This document shows positions 35,026 through 44,615 of a DNA stretch of 50,914 nucleotides, in pieces. Location of the stretch: contig CAJXOS010000033.1 in NCBI GenBank assembly GCA_913057725.1, forward strand, positions 1 through 50,914. Reading direction: 5' to 3'. Each line of letters begins with the position of its first letter. Position 1 is the first letter of the stretch. This DNA is from an uncultured Lewinella sp. GTDB lineage: Bacteria; Bacteroidota; Bacteroidia; Chitinophagales; Saprospiraceae. Made by a program: the position numbers and the translations under genes. The notes under the pieces were generated by a model. That model saw only the letters and a program-made list of their open reading frames with translations, had not been told where the DNA came from and searched no databases.

Positions 35026-36204
35026 ATGCAAGAAGTATATATCGTTGCAGCATTACGTACACCACTCGGGAGTTTTGGCGGAGTACTTTCCAGCCTCAGC
35101 GCTCCTGAACTGGGAGCAGCAGCCATCACTGGTGCCCTGGAAGCGGCTGGCCTGACGCCAGAGCAAGTAGAAGAGGTGTACTTTGGTAATGTATGTAGCG
35201 CAAACCTGGGACAAGCACCAGCTCGCCAGGCAGCCCTTAAGGCTGGTATTCCAATGAGTGTGCCTTGTACCACTGTAAATAAAGTGTGCTCTTCAGGAAT
35301 CAAGACGGTCATGATCGGTGCTCAGGCTATTATGACTGGCCAACAGGATATCATCGTAGCCGGTGGTATGGAGAGCATGTCGAATGTTCCTTATTACGTA
35401 CCAAATGCCCGCTGGGGAAGCAAGTATGGTGATAAGACTTTAGTGGATGGTTTGGCAAAAGACGGCCTAACTGACGCTTATGATGGTCAGGCAATGGGTG
35501 TATGTGCCGACGCTACCGCTGAGAAGTATAATATCAGCCGTGAAGCGCAAGATGAGTATACCATTTCCAGCTACCAGCGCGCAGCAGAAGCAACGAGTGA
35601 AGGTTGGTTTGGTAAAGAGATCATCCCAGTAGCTGTTCCTCAGCGCAAGGGCGATCCGGTAATGGTGAGTGAGGATGAGGAATACAAGCGCGTGAAGTTT
35701 GAGAAAATTCCTGCTTTGCGTGCAGCATTTACCAAGGGTGGTACGGTTACTGCAGCTAATGCTTCAACGATTAACGATGGTGCTTCCGCGATCATCCTAG
35801 TGAGCAAGCGCAAGGCGGAAGAACTTGGTTTGAAGCCGCTGGTAAAGATTGTTGCCTTTGCCGATGCAGCTCAAGAACCACAATGGTTTACCACAGCGCC
35901 TACTTTGGCAGCTCCTAAAGCGTTGAAGAATGCTGGTATGGAGTTGAGCGATGTAGACTATTTCGAGGTAAACGAAGCTTTTGCGGTAGTAAGCATGGCC
36001 TTTGCCAAGGAATTGGAAATCGACCGCGAACAAATGAATGTATTTGGAGGATCTGTATCAATTGGTCACCCACTTGGTGCTTCCGGTGCACGGATTCTTA
36101 CAACCCTCAATAATGTCCTTACTCATAAGGACGCTAGTGTAGGTATGGCTGCTATCTGTAATGGTGGTGGTGGTGCCTCTGCATTGATCATTGAAAAGGT
36201 GTAA
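35026..36204 (+). CDS. Acetyl-CoA acetyltransferase (thiolase)
   Basis: A protein of 392 residues with all thiolase catalytic elements: nucleophile Cys88 (VNKVCSSGIKTVM), VNEAFAV, His348 in SIGHPLGASGA and Cys378 in AICNGGGGASA. The length and the GGMESMSN segment fit the biosynthetic, acetoacetyl-CoA forming group, although a 3-ketoacyl-CoA thiolase role is not excluded. It works in the cytoplasm, condensing or cleaving acyl-CoA. Single gene with its own promoter and a strong terminator. Confidence 0.93.
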   Translation: MQEVYIVAALRTPLGSFGGVLSSLSAPELGAAAITGALEAAGLTPEQVEEVYFGNVCSANLGQAPARQAALKAGIPMSVPCTTVNKVCSSGIKTVMIGAQAIMTGQQDIIVAGGMESMSNVPYYVPNARWGSKYGDKTLVDGLAKDGLTDAYDGQAMGVCADATAEKYNISREAQDEYTISSYQRAAEATSEGWFGKEIIPVAVPQRKGDPVMVSEDEEYKRVKFEKIPALRAAFTKGGTVTAANASTINDGASAIILVSKRKAEELGLKPLVKIVAFADAAQEPQWFTTAPTLAAPKALKNAGMELSDVDYFEVNEAFAVVSMAFAKELEIDREQMNVFGGSVSIGHPLGASGARILTTLNNVLTHKDASVGMAAICNGGGGASALIIEKV

Positions 36205-36231
36205 AAACCGGTGATTTTTGTAGATAAAGTG

Positions 36232-36266
36232 ACGATTTTCAGCAACTTAACATTGCTGAAAATCGT
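36232..36266 (+). terminator. Terminator hairpin after the thiolase gene
   Basis: A perfect 14-bp stem, ACGATTTTCAGCAA (36232-36245) and TTGCTGAAAATCGT (36253-36266), with a 7-base loop, followed by TTGCTATAAG. It starts 27 bases past the stop. The remainder of the 356-base gap 36205-36560 is AT-rich leader DNA with one promoter match. Confidence 0.8.
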
Positions 36267-36391
36267 TTGCTATAAGATTTTTGAAACGTCAAAAAACGCC
36301 TTAAAATAGCAATTTGTAATTTTTTTGATTACATTTATGCTGTGTTTCCATTATTTGAGATCGTTAGTTTTCCACATTTTGGTTAAAATTG

Positions 36392-36421
36392 TTGGAAACT
36401 TGTGACTATGATGTACATTTG
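36392..36421 (+). promoter_or_regulatory. Promoter of the M23 peptidase gene
   Basis: TTG (36392-36394), 19 bases, then TACATTTG (36414-36421), a full match to TAnnTTTG. The implied leader to the ATG at 36561 is about 130 bases. Confidence 0.6.
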
Positions 36422-36560
36422 CTAGAGCCACTTGAAACGAACACCCCTGATTTGTATTAAACCAATTCGCTAAAAGAGCTTTGAGAGAGAAAAACAACTA
36501 GTCCTTTAGACTAATCCAATTATTGCGAATGGTTATTTGTTGGCTAATTGTCAAGCACTT

Positions 36561-37544
36561 ATGAGAAGAGAACGTTACGTTTTTAATAAACAAACGCTCC
36601 GTTACGAAAAAGTAGTAGAACCGTTAAGCACGACGCTCCTGAGAGTTTTTGGGTTTGTTTGTGCTGCATTGTTTACAGCTTTTATCTTTACGCTGGTTGC
36701 ACACCAGTACTTTCCATCTCCAAAAGAGAAAGAACTTCAGGCAAAAGTTGAGCGTCTGGAAGCATTCCTCCAAAACGAGTCTACGCAGACCATTGGAGAG
36801 ATGCAACGTGCTTTGGATAACCTTCAGAAGCGCGATGCCTACGTCCACCGGATGATTTTCGGAATGGACCCAATCGATGAAAATATCTGGGAAGGTGGTG
36901 TCGGTGGACACGATACCTACCGGGAATTTAATAACTATGGCGCTTCGGGCGAGATCATGGCTGATATCCAAGGCCGTATTGATCGTCTCAAGCACCGGAT
37001 TTCCCTCCAATCTCGTTCCCTCGATACTATTGTAAACTTAGCTCAGGACAAAGAGACTTTGCTGGCAACTATGCCAACAATTAAGCCTGTTCGTTCGGAC
37101 ATGCTTTCCAAGGATCTGCGTTTGCTTTCGGGCTTTGGTCCACGCTTGCACCCTGTATTTAAGGTGATGCGGATGCACAATGGTATTGACTTTACAGCTA
37201 AGACTGGAACACCAATTGTTGCTACTGGCGACGGTACGGTGGAGCGTGCACAGCGCGCAGGAGGATTCGGTAACCTTGTGGTTATTCGCCATGGTAACGG
37301 TTATGAAACCTACTACGCTCACATGAGTAAGATCAACGTGAAGAAAGGTCAGAAGGTAGAGCGTGGTCAGGTGATTGGTCTTGTTGGAAGTACAGGTACT
37401 TCTACTGCACCTCACTGTCACTATGAGGTACACTTCCACGGGAAGCCAGTTAACCCACTTAGTTTTGTCATGGATGGCTTATCGCCAGCTGAATATAAAG
37501 CATTGACTGAAGCAGCAGAAACCGTGAATCAGTCCTTGCACTAG
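36561..37544 (+). CDS. M23-family (LytM-type) cell-wall metallopeptidase
   Basis: The ATG at 36561 gives 327 residues (MRRERYVFNKQTLRYEKV, a common Bacteroidota start); the longer frame begins with TTG. One membrane helix (about 23-47) anchors the protein, and a coiled-coil-rich region follows (about 55-165). The LytM domain is intact: GFGPRLHPVF (zinc ligand His197), HNGIDF (Asp210), YYAHMS (His254) and the HxH ligand in APHCHYEVH (His285, His287). It should cleave peptidoglycan cross-links or regulate such enzymes, in the periplasm. A promoter lies upstream and a hairpin downstream. Confidence 0.92.
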   Translation: MRRERYVFNKQTLRYEKVVEPLSTTLLRVFGFVCAALFTAFIFTLVAHQYFPSPKEKELQAKVERLEAFLQNESTQTIGEMQRALDNLQKRDAYVHRMIFGMDPIDENIWEGGVGGHDTYREFNNYGASGEIMADIQGRIDRLKHRISLQSRSLDTIVNLAQDKETLLATMPTIKPVRSDMLSKDLRLLSGFGPRLHPVFKVMRMHNGIDFTAKTGTPIVATGDGTVERAQRAGGFGNLVVIRHGNGYETYYAHMSKINVKKGQKVERGQVIGLVGSTGTSTAPHCHYEVHFHGKPVNPLSFVMDGLSPAEYKALTEAAETVNQSLH

Positions 37545-37573
37545 CAGAACGAAAAACGATTTAAACTTTTTTT

Positions 37574-37609
37574 CATCCCGAATTTTGGCTTCCGCCGGAA
37601 TTCGGGATG
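37574..37609 (+). terminator. Hairpin terminator after the M23 gene
   Basis: CATCCCGAATT (37574-37584) and AATTCGGGATG (37599-37609) form an 11-bp stem. It starts 29 bases past the stop. The T tract is short (TCTCGTTT). Confidence 0.7.
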
Positions 37610-37772
37610 TCTCGTTTAAGGGGGATTGTTAATGACGGGAGTCACTTGCTGCTCTGATTTTCATCAACTAACTTAGCGTTAAGGCAATATTAAATTTACA
37701 CCGTAGGTACAGCCTGCTCAGGGATTATCCTGAAGTATTGCTAATTTTCCAGCCATTCAAGACTATTCGGAT

Positions 37773-38621
37773 ATGCGTACCATTCTCTTTCCAACGGATT
37801 TCTCCAATGCTGCTACTCGTGCATTTATCTATGCTTTACGATTAGCGAATAAGCTAGAGGCCCGGATTGTGACTCTGCATGTGTTCGAAAAGCCCGATAT
37901 GAGTGGCTTTACGCACATCCCAAAGACACTAGAGGAATTCTACAATACCATTGACCTCTATGAGTTTGAGAACTATCGGGATGCGATTCCAGCCCTGGAT
38001 GCTATCCAAGAGGAACAGAACCTCAATAACTTAGAGGTGGTCCACACCTTGTACGAAGGAGAAACGGTGGAAACCATCCTAGAAAGAGCAAAGGAAGAGG
38101 AAGCAGCGCTGATTGTCATGGGTACAACGGGAGCGCGTGGTCTGAAGGAGATTATCCTTGGTAGTGTAGCCGGAGAAGTCTTGGAAAATGCGGCATGTCC
38201 TGTACTCGCCATTCCAGAGCAAGCAATCTTTGATGGTCTGATCAATAATATTGCCTTCACGACCAACTATCAGACAGAAGAGGTCAAAGGGTTTGCTAAA
38301 GTGCGGGAGGTTTTTGAAAACTTCAATCCAAGCATTCACTGCATTAACGTAGACCTGGCACATACGGAGGAATATCACGGCCGGATGGATACTTTCAGTG
38401 CTGAGGTAGGTGATGCATCCAATGCATCTTTCCATGTTTTGGACGGTACTGATTTTCAGACGGTCTTAACCAACTTCCTGGACCAAATGGAGATTGATAT
38501 ATTGGCGATGGTCACGCACCAACGGACCTTCCTGGAAGAGCTTTTCCATTACAGCAAAACCAAGTCTCTGTCTTACCACAGCCGGACACCTATCTTGAGT
38601 TTACCGGAGGGGATTTTATAG
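37773..38621 (+). CDS. Tandem universal stress protein (UspA family)
   Basis: A protein of 282 residues built of two Usp units. The first is complete (MRTILFPTDFSNAATRAFIYA, then LIVMGTTGARGLKEIILGSVAGEVLENAACPVLAIP, an ATP-binding pattern close to GxxGxxx-GSV). The second, from about residue 150 (LINNIAFTTNYQTEEVKGFAKV to SYHSRTPILSLPEG), lacks an obvious ATP-binding glycine loop and is probably structural. Usp proteins help survival in stress; targets are unknown. Standing alone, between the M23 gene and the cytochrome gene. Confidence 0.88.
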   Translation: MRTILFPTDFSNAATRAFIYALRLANKLEARIVTLHVFEKPDMSGFTHIPKTLEEFYNTIDLYEFENYRDAIPALDAIQEEQNLNNLEVVHTLYEGETVETILERAKEEEAALIVMGTTGARGLKEIILGSVAGEVLENAACPVLAIPEQAIFDGLINNIAFTTNYQTEEVKGFAKVREVFENFNPSIHCINVDLAHTEEYHGRMDTFSAEVGDASNASFHVLDGTDFQTVLTNFLDQMEIDILAMVTHQRTFLEELFHYSKTKSLSYHSRTPILSLPEGIL

Positions 38622-38710
38622 GATCAGTCTTTCTGCTATTTCCTGCTCGATTGGACTTGTCTGTTGTCGGTCGTACTTGTTTACTAAAATGAGGTGATTG
38701 TCTATGGCAA

Positions 38711-38725
38711 ACACTAATTTAGTGT
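38711..38725. promoter_or_regulatory. 15-bp palindrome upstream of the cytochrome gene
   Basis: ACACTAA-T-TTAGTGT is a perfect inverted repeat 41 bases before the cytochrome start at 38766. It could be an operator, although the bound regulator is unknown and no promoter element is clear. Confidence 0.4.
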
Positions 38726-38765
38726 GAAAAGCTGCTCTTATCCCAATGGGTAATTCCTCCAACAT

Positions 38766-39707
38766 ATGACACGTTCAGTATTCTCTTTTTTTGCCATACT
38801 TACCGTTCTACTCACTTTTGAGAACTGCCGTACTACGGGTTCTGTGATCGCAGGAGTAGACATGAATTTGCAGGATAATATCCTGGTGCGCTATGGGGAG
38901 TACTTGTACGAGCGAGAAGATTGTGCGAGCTGCCACACCTTAGAGGTAGCTGAGACAAGCGAGCAGTTGGTTAGTCTAGATGGCTTAGGAGGGAAATACT
39001 CTAATGAATGGTATTACATCTACTTTGCTGATCCCTCTGCTTTGATATTCGATTCTCAGAAGGACGACTACTCTCACCTTTATGAGGGTTCACTGGATCG
39101 TTTTGTTGTAGAACGTTTAGCTAAGCAAGGCCCTGCCAAATACAATAAAGAGGACCTGGATCAACTATGGGTAGCTACGCTGAATCAAGCTTATGAGGTG
39201 GCTACAAAAGCGGTGTATCGTGCTCCTGGGGAGGATGCGCGAACAGATCAAGAGGTACTGGCGCTGATTGCTTATCTGCAGCAGATTCCTTTGTCGGAAC
39301 AGCAAGAGGAACTTGATCGTGTTCAATCAGAGCAGCTATTTGATGGCGAAGCTGCCTGGGCCGAAATTGAATTAGATAGTAATAGTATAGTTTTCCAAAT
39401 AGCGGAAGCCCCTGGTAATCTTCAGGAAGCGCAAAGTCTTTTTAAAGGACGTTGTGGAATTTGTCATGGCCAACAAGGGGAAGGTGGGATCGGTCCTAAT
39501 TTGACGGATGATTACTGGCTTCATGGCGGCAAAACACTGGACATTATCAGAACGGTCGTTTACGGTATTCCTGAAAAAGGGATGATCTCCTGGAAAAGCC
39601 AAATGAGCCCGGAGCAAGTTGGAATGGTGGTCGGTTATGTTAAGTCACTCCGAGGTACTAATCCGCAACCTGCTAAGGCACCGCAAGGAGAATTGGAAAG
39701 AGGGTAA
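38766..39707 (+). CDS. Dihaem cytochrome c lipoprotein with CcoO-like and CcoP-like halves
   Basis: A protein of 313 residues. The signal ends at Cys21 (LTFENC), a relaxed lipobox, so it is probably membrane-anchored. Two CXXCH haem sites are seen: CASCH (53-57) and CGICH (230-234). The C-terminal half matches the CcoP domain of cbb3 oxidases closely (GQQGEGGIGPNLTDDYWLHGG, axial Met273 in KGMISWK, AKAPQGE). The N-terminal half resembles CcoO (GEYLYEREDCASCH, DGLGGKYSNEWYY), but where CcoO has the axial Met (SNMPAY) this protein has SQKDDY. It probably carries electrons in the periplasm. No oxidase core gene is nearby. Confidence 0.75.
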   Translation: MTRSVFSFFAILTVLLTFENCRTTGSVIAGVDMNLQDNILVRYGEYLYEREDCASCHTLEVAETSEQLVSLDGLGGKYSNEWYYIYFADPSALIFDSQKDDYSHLYEGSLDRFVVERLAKQGPAKYNKEDLDQLWVATLNQAYEVATKAVYRAPGEDARTDQEVLALIAYLQQIPLSEQQEELDRVQSEQLFDGEAAWAEIELDSNSIVFQIAEAPGNLQEAQSLFKGRCGICHGQQGEGGIGPNLTDDYWLHGGKTLDIIRTVVYGIPEKGMISWKSQMSPEQVGMVVGYVKSLRGTNPQPAKAPQGELERG

Positions 39708-40032
39708 GATAGAGAACTGGCTCTGACCTTTCCGTATCCATTGCGCTACGCCACGCTGGCCTGAAGAAGATCACTCCTTAGCATGAAAGTAAAAAGTTCC
39801 GAACACCAACGAAAGTTGGCATCCGGAACCGAGGGCTCGTTGCTGGTCAATGACACATAACAAGCGCTGCATTCAAGGGATTAAGAGGGTTAACACACCG
39901 TTCTCGGGATTGACGTAAATATTTGGGAATATATATTTTGGTGAAACCATGCATTGTGGAAGGAGTAGGGTAGAAAGTAGGGACTCTCTACCCAGTACCT
40001 TCTTCCTTCTACCCTTTACCTTCTACCTCATT
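39708..40032. other. Intergenic stretch between convergent genes
   Basis: No gene in these 325 bases. They hold a minus-strand terminator-like hairpin (39796-39829), unmarked DNA, and a pyrimidine/purine-biased segment with GGGTAGAAAG and TCTACCCTTTACC units (39959-40028) that can pair with each other. Confidence 0.6.
39791..39829 (-). terminator. Minus-strand terminator-like hairpin downstream of the large T9SS gene
   Basis: GTTCCG (39796-39801) pairs with CGGAAC (39824-39829); an inner CCAAC (39806-39810)/GTTGG (39815-39819) stem closes a tetraloop. Read leftward it is followed by TTTTTACTTTC. It lies about 200 bases past the stop of the gene ending at 40033, so the transcript would have a long 3' end. 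Confidence 0.5.
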
Positions 40033-43000
40033 CTATTCACGTACGCGTACGATTCTGCGCTGCACTACTTCACCATCGTCGAAGCGAACTCGAATCAAGA
40101 AGACACCGTCATTGAGGTCTTGTAAACCTACACGTACCGGAGCACCTTCAAACTGAGCAGCTTGCTGTCGCTGGACTCGTCCTTGCGGGCTGAGTAATTC
40201 TATTTGTGCAGCACCATTCCGGTTCACCGTTACATGTACCTCGTCGCGTGCTGGACTTGGATATGCGTAGACGGTCGTCAGTTCCATATTTTCTGGGCGG
40301 AATACTTCTGCCTCATTACTCGGAACGATATCACCCGTTGTGGTGATTCCCAGGACTTGATAGATCAGGCTGCCACTTGTCGTAGTTGTTCGTAAGAAGT
40401 TATAGGCTGCCATGCCATTGGCTGGGATCAATGCTACTTCTTCGAATGCATAACCATTTACTTCGGCAGCTTCTCGGATCACGAAGAAGTCATAGTTGTT
40501 CGGATCGTCATTGATGTTCCAGTTGAGGCTTACTCCGCCACTGGCTAGTTGGACTTCCAGACCAATTAATCCGGTGTCTTCGAGATTAGGATCACATGGT
40601 CCATCTGTCCAATTGATGATACCGGCATTCTCGGCGTAACAAACGTTGGCGTAGGTTCGGCCATCACAGCCGCATACCGGATCATAAACATCTTCGCACG
40701 GGAGTTCTTCCATTACCTCTATCGGACAAGGGAGTTGCGGTAAAACACTACAGGGTAATAACTCTACACAATGGGTCGCATAGCAACAGGTAATGTTGAT
40801 AGCATCTCCTATGATTTGTCGAAGGACAATATCAAAGCAGACTTCATCACCGGGCGAGCCATTCAACTGTACCGGTATCGTACCACTGTAGGTGCCTCCC
40901 GGAGGTACCATGGTTCCTAGCATGTAAACACCAGGGTTGCCGACTGCACCAGGGAATCCACTGGCATCCAGCAAACTGACCGCGTTGACATTAAACGGAG
41001 AGTTGTTGACAAAGCTAAACTGGTAGACATAGTCACCATTGTCATCACAGTAGAGTTCATCTTCTACTACGGTCAGACAGTTCGGGCAGTAGATGCCCAC
41101 GGTATCCGTACAGACTACAGAATCTTGGTTGAGCCAGTTAATGGCGATGAAGATAGAGTCCGTATTCGTCACACCTTCCACACAGAAGTCAAATAGATTG
41201 TAGTTGGTGTTATTGGGCACCACACCACTACTGTGATTCCAGCTGATCGTCGTCGGAGCTGCAGGGTTGTCATAGGTTGGCGTCCAGCCATCTAATATAG
41301 CGGGGAAGGTGATCAAGCCATCGTAGACGACACCTGGGGTGACGATGTTAGTTTCGATACTTGTGAACAGGTTCGGATCGAGTCCAAAAGTATCAGTGAT
41401 CAACAGTTCAAAGCAGCAGTATTCCGATTGATTGTCCTCCGCAGGTACTACCATGGCGTCTACGTACGGACAAGGATCACAGAGTGGGAACGGAATACAG
41501 GCTTCATAAGCGAAGCAGCACAGTCGTTCCTCCTCATCGTCGTGTGCCGTAATGGCTACACAGAGGGAATCTCCATACAGATCCACCGGAGAGGTGATCT
41601 GGTAGGTCAGCGTGACCTGATCGCCAGGTTGAAGTTTTGGACTGAAGGTGTAGCCCATTGGTGATATGATCGTGCCGGCCGGCAAATTATTCGGATTGAG
41701 ACCGAGCTCGATGTACCCAATGCCGCCAGGGATGTCACTTCCAGGTGGAACTTCAAAGTCGATCGTGTAGAGATAGCCCATGGTGTCGCATACCAGGCTG
41801 TCGCTCAAGTATTCCAGACAAGGAGCTTCGGGTGGACATTCAAAACGGAGCGTATCCGTACAGAATACTTCGTAGTTTTCGTCCAGGTACTCGATCACGA
41901 GAAACTGCGGGGTCGCATAAACGTTCTGCCAACAGAAGTTGAGTAGGCCATTGATATTGGTTGGCATAGTGCCCAATGCTGTTGGGACGATCAGCATAGA
42001 AGTATCGGTGTAGTTAGGCGCATAGTAGCCTCCAGCGATGGTATAGCCCGGTTGGAATTCTACTCCGTCCAGTACACTCAGATTGATACCGTACACATCA
42101 AATGGTCCTGCATTACTGAAATCGAGAATGGCGCAGCAGTCACCCACACCTTGAGGATCATTGGGTGAATTTGGCGTCATAGTCAAACCACCACTTTCAG
42201 CACAGGTTTCCCGAGGGCATTCACAGTCATAAACTTCCACATCACCGAATTCCGCTTTGGCGTAATTACCCGCAGCCATATCTACATAATAGGAAGTCGT
42301 CTTCACCCAATCTGGTGCACCAAATACGGAAGAGTTACCACTAACTGGTACGCCTGCTAAGCCATAAAGCAAATCAAAACCACCTAAGCCAGGGGCATTG
42401 TTGTAGCTGCTCCAGCGCAGGGCATCACCTGTACTCCAGATGTACTGGTCACATTCTTCTTCCAGGAAAATACCATCGGCATCATAGCTGTGCGTATAAT
42501 CGATACCACCAGCAGAGTTGTGTCCTATGGAGAAGTTACCGATGAGCAAGTGTTGGTCAAAAGTGAAGGTGCCACCACTATTCGTAAAGGTGATCACGCG
42601 ACCACGATGCGAAGCACCAGCACCACTACCTACTCCCGGAGGATAAGGACCGGCTGGTTCTAAATGGAAAGTACCGTGGTCATAACGCATAGACTTCTCA
42701 CCAATGGCCATATTCCCAGCCTGATCAAAAGAGATGTCAGAGATGGGGCTGGAACTATTGCCGAGGCCAATGGTACCCATGTCCACTTCCAATGTCAAGT
42801 CAGGAACACCAGAAATGGCTCCACTACCGTCCAGTGCAATTGACCATACTTCGTTATTACGAGTACCATCCAGGCGACTCGGACCATAATCTTCATTCCA
42901 TACGCTGAAGTAGACACGGTTGTCCAGTACGCCTACGCCCCACAGACGTTCGCCCAAGGGGGCAAAACCAGCTACGCCCACGTGCAGGATCGTGCCCGGG

Positions 43001-44502
43001 TAGTCATAAGTTTCCAGTATGATTCCAGTATTACTGACACGGTAGAGTAAGCCGTCCTCAAAATTGGTGAGGAAGAACTGATCATTCTGCGCATCATAGG
43101 CGATATTACCTAGGCCACTGCCGGTATTGTAGATGGTGTTGGTGCCTACATATACACCGGGTACGGCGGTGGTCGTGATGAAGTCTGTGACAACCAGGCT
43201 CACGGGATCAATGCGATACACACCACCAGGGCCAGCCGTGCCGGCTGGGAATAAACCGTAAATACTGCTAGCGGAGGTATAGATAAATTGGTTGTTGTCG
43301 AGGGCAAGGCCAAAGATTTGCCCCATGCGGTTGGCATTCCAGTCTGGCCCCATAATCTTGGCGGCACCTGGAGGCCCCCAGTTCGAACCAGGGGTATTGC
43401 CAGTAAGGCTAGTAAGGTCTACGATACCTAATACCGGTGCATTCACATCCAAGTTAGGAGGTTGATTACTAACAAAACCAGAGAAACAGTTCAGGACGAT
43501 CTCACCACAATCGATGCGGTCGCCAATGGGTTCGTAGTAAAAAGCACGTCTTTCAATGTTGCCACCTACGACGTTGATGGCGTATTCAGTTGGGGTTATT
43601 GGAGACAAATTGTAGCCGGGATCAGTGCTACGTAGGGTATAGGCGCCAGGGGATACGCCGATAAATGCAAATTGTCCATTAGGGCAGGTAGCAGCAACAC
43701 GGACGCCACCTTGCGCATTGACGAGCTCAATATTATGCATGCCTATGCCCGCAAAATCTTGCGGTAGAACGGCGCCATCGCCATCCCAGTCCACGCAGAC
43801 AAAATCTGAGATTAGGCCGAACTCATTGTTTATGCCATACAGGAAGTCCACATCATTGACTACCATGCCATTGGAGATCACGATAGTCTGGCTGATCTCA
43901 CCAATGAGGTCCAAACCCTGGGGAGCAGGGTTGGAGGTAATTTGATATTCTCCTTCTGGCAAGCCTACGAGCTGGAATCGCCCTTTGTTGTCACTTAGAA
44001 TTGGGAAGGCGTTAGGATCACCAATTCGCTGTACGTTGATGGTGTGGAGGAAGCCAGGTTCATCCAATTGACGCTCACCGTCGCCATTGATGTCCACGTA
44101 TACTTCGCCGCTGAAGCTACCGTAGCTTTCGGCCGGTACGAGTGGGAAGTCATTGTTGGGGAGGGGCTCACCGCTGAAGTCTACGAGCAGTGCATTATTG
44201 GCGATGTAGTAGCCACCAAGCTGGGCGTAGATGACGATTTCGTAGGTCCCGTCTTCGAGATCACAGAATTCGTAGTAGCCTTCGGCATTGGTGAATGTCT
44301 GGGCGGCAAAGCCTTCGGCGGATCCGAGGCTCACCTGGAAGTTTTCCAGACCGGCTTCTCCGGGGTCTTGGACGCCGTTGAAGTTGTCGTCAGAAAAAAC
44401 AGTGCCACTGATACAGTTTTGGGCAATCATAGGGACTGTACCACAAAGTAGCATTAATAGGATTCCGATCGTTTTCGGGAGGGTGGTAAGGTTAAGTTTC
44501 AT
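40033..44502 (-). CDS. Giant secreted multidomain protein: SdrD-B-like modules, Kazal-like module, T9SS tail
   Basis: The ATG at 44502 gives 1489 residues with a signal peptide (MKLNLTTLPKTIG...VPMIAQ). Three SdrD-B/prealbumin-like modules open the protein (ISGTVFSDDNFNGVQDPGEAGL, SGEVYVDINGDGERQLDEPG, CVDWDGDG). A propeller-like region follows (IFGLALDNNQFIYTS, GGVYRIDP), then many Cys pairs in the middle (CCFELLITD, CCYATHC). A Kazal-like inhibitor module lies near 1255-1293 (YDPVCGCDGRTYANVC). A T9SS type-A sorting domain ends it (YPSPARDEVHVTV, LQDLNDGVFLIRVRF). It is probably a cell-surface or secreted adhesin-like protein. The inhibitor activity is an inference. Confidence 0.8.
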   Translation of the reverse strand: MKLNLTTLPKTIGILLMLLCGTVPMIAQNCISGTVFSDDNFNGVQDPGEAGLENFQVSLGSAEGFAAQTFTNAEGYYEFCDLEDGTYEIVIYAQLGGYYIANNALLVDFSGEPLPNNDFPLVPAESYGSFSGEVYVDINGDGERQLDEPGFLHTINVQRIGDPNAFPILSDNKGRFQLVGLPEGEYQITSNPAPQGLDLIGEISQTIVISNGMVVNDVDFLYGINNEFGLISDFVCVDWDGDGAVLPQDFAGIGMHNIELVNAQGGVRVAATCPNGQFAFIGVSPGAYTLRSTDPGYNLSPITPTEYAINVVGGNIERRAFYYEPIGDRIDCGEIVLNCFSGFVSNQPPNLDVNAPVLGIVDLTSLTGNTPGSNWGPPGAAKIMGPDWNANRMGQIFGLALDNNQFIYTSASSIYGLFPAGTAGPGGVYRIDPVSLVVTDFITTTAVPGVYVGTNTIYNTGSGLGNIAYDAQNDQFFLTNFEDGLLYRVSNTGIILETYDYPGTILHVGVAGFAPLGERLWGVGVLDNRVYFSVWNEDYGPSRLDGTRNNEVWSIALDGSGAISGVPDLTLEVDMGTIGLGNSSSPISDISFDQAGNMAIGEKSMRYDHGTFHLEPAGPYPPGVGSGAGASHRGRVITFTNSGGTFTFDQHLLIGNFSIGHNSAGGIDYTHSYDADGIFLEEECDQYIWSTGDALRWSSYNNAPGLGGFDLLYGLAGVPVSGNSSVFGAPDWVKTTSYYVDMAAGNYAKAEFGDVEVYDCECPRETCAESGGLTMTPNSPNDPQGVGDCCAILDFSNAGPFDVYGINLSVLDGVEFQPGYTIAGGYYAPNYTDTSMLIVPTALGTMPTNINGLLNFCWQNVYATPQFLVIEYLDENYEVFCTDTLRFECPPEAPCLEYLSDSLVCDTMGYLYTIDFEVPPGSDIPGGIGYIELGLNPNNLPAGTIISPMGYTFSPKLQPGDQVTLTYQITSPVDLYGDSLCVAITAHDDEEERLCCFAYEACIPFPLCDPCPYVDAMVVPAEDNQSEYCCFELLITDTFGLDPNLFTSIETNIVTPGVVYDGLITFPAILDGWTPTYDNPAAPTTISWNHSSGVVPNNTNYNLFDFCVEGVTNTDSIFIAINWLNQDSVVCTDTVGIYCPNCLTVVEDELYCDDNGDYVYQFSFVNNSPFNVNAVSLLDASGFPGAVGNPGVYMLGTMVPPGGTYSGTIPVQLNGSPGDEVCFDIVLRQIIGDAINITCCYATHCVELLPCSVLPQLPCPIEVMEELPCEDVYDPVCGCDGRTYANVCYAENAGIINWTDGPCDPNLEDTGLIGLEVQLASGGVSLNWNINDDPNNYDFFVIREAAEVNGYAFEEVALIPANGMAAYNFLRTTTTSGSLIYQVLGITTTGDIVPSNEAEVFRPENMELTTVYAYPSPARDEVHVTVNRNGAAQIELLSPQGRVQRQQAAQFEGAPVRVGLQDLNDGVFLIRVRFDDGEVVQRRIVRVRE

Positions 44503-44615
44503 GGCTATAGAAGCTTTTCTAAGCAATGGAGTGTTTTGCTCCTTTTTAAGCTCTATTGCAGCTCAGGACTTAACCTTACCCTCTGCCCTCAAAAAATTAT
44601 CAATTATTTTTTTGG

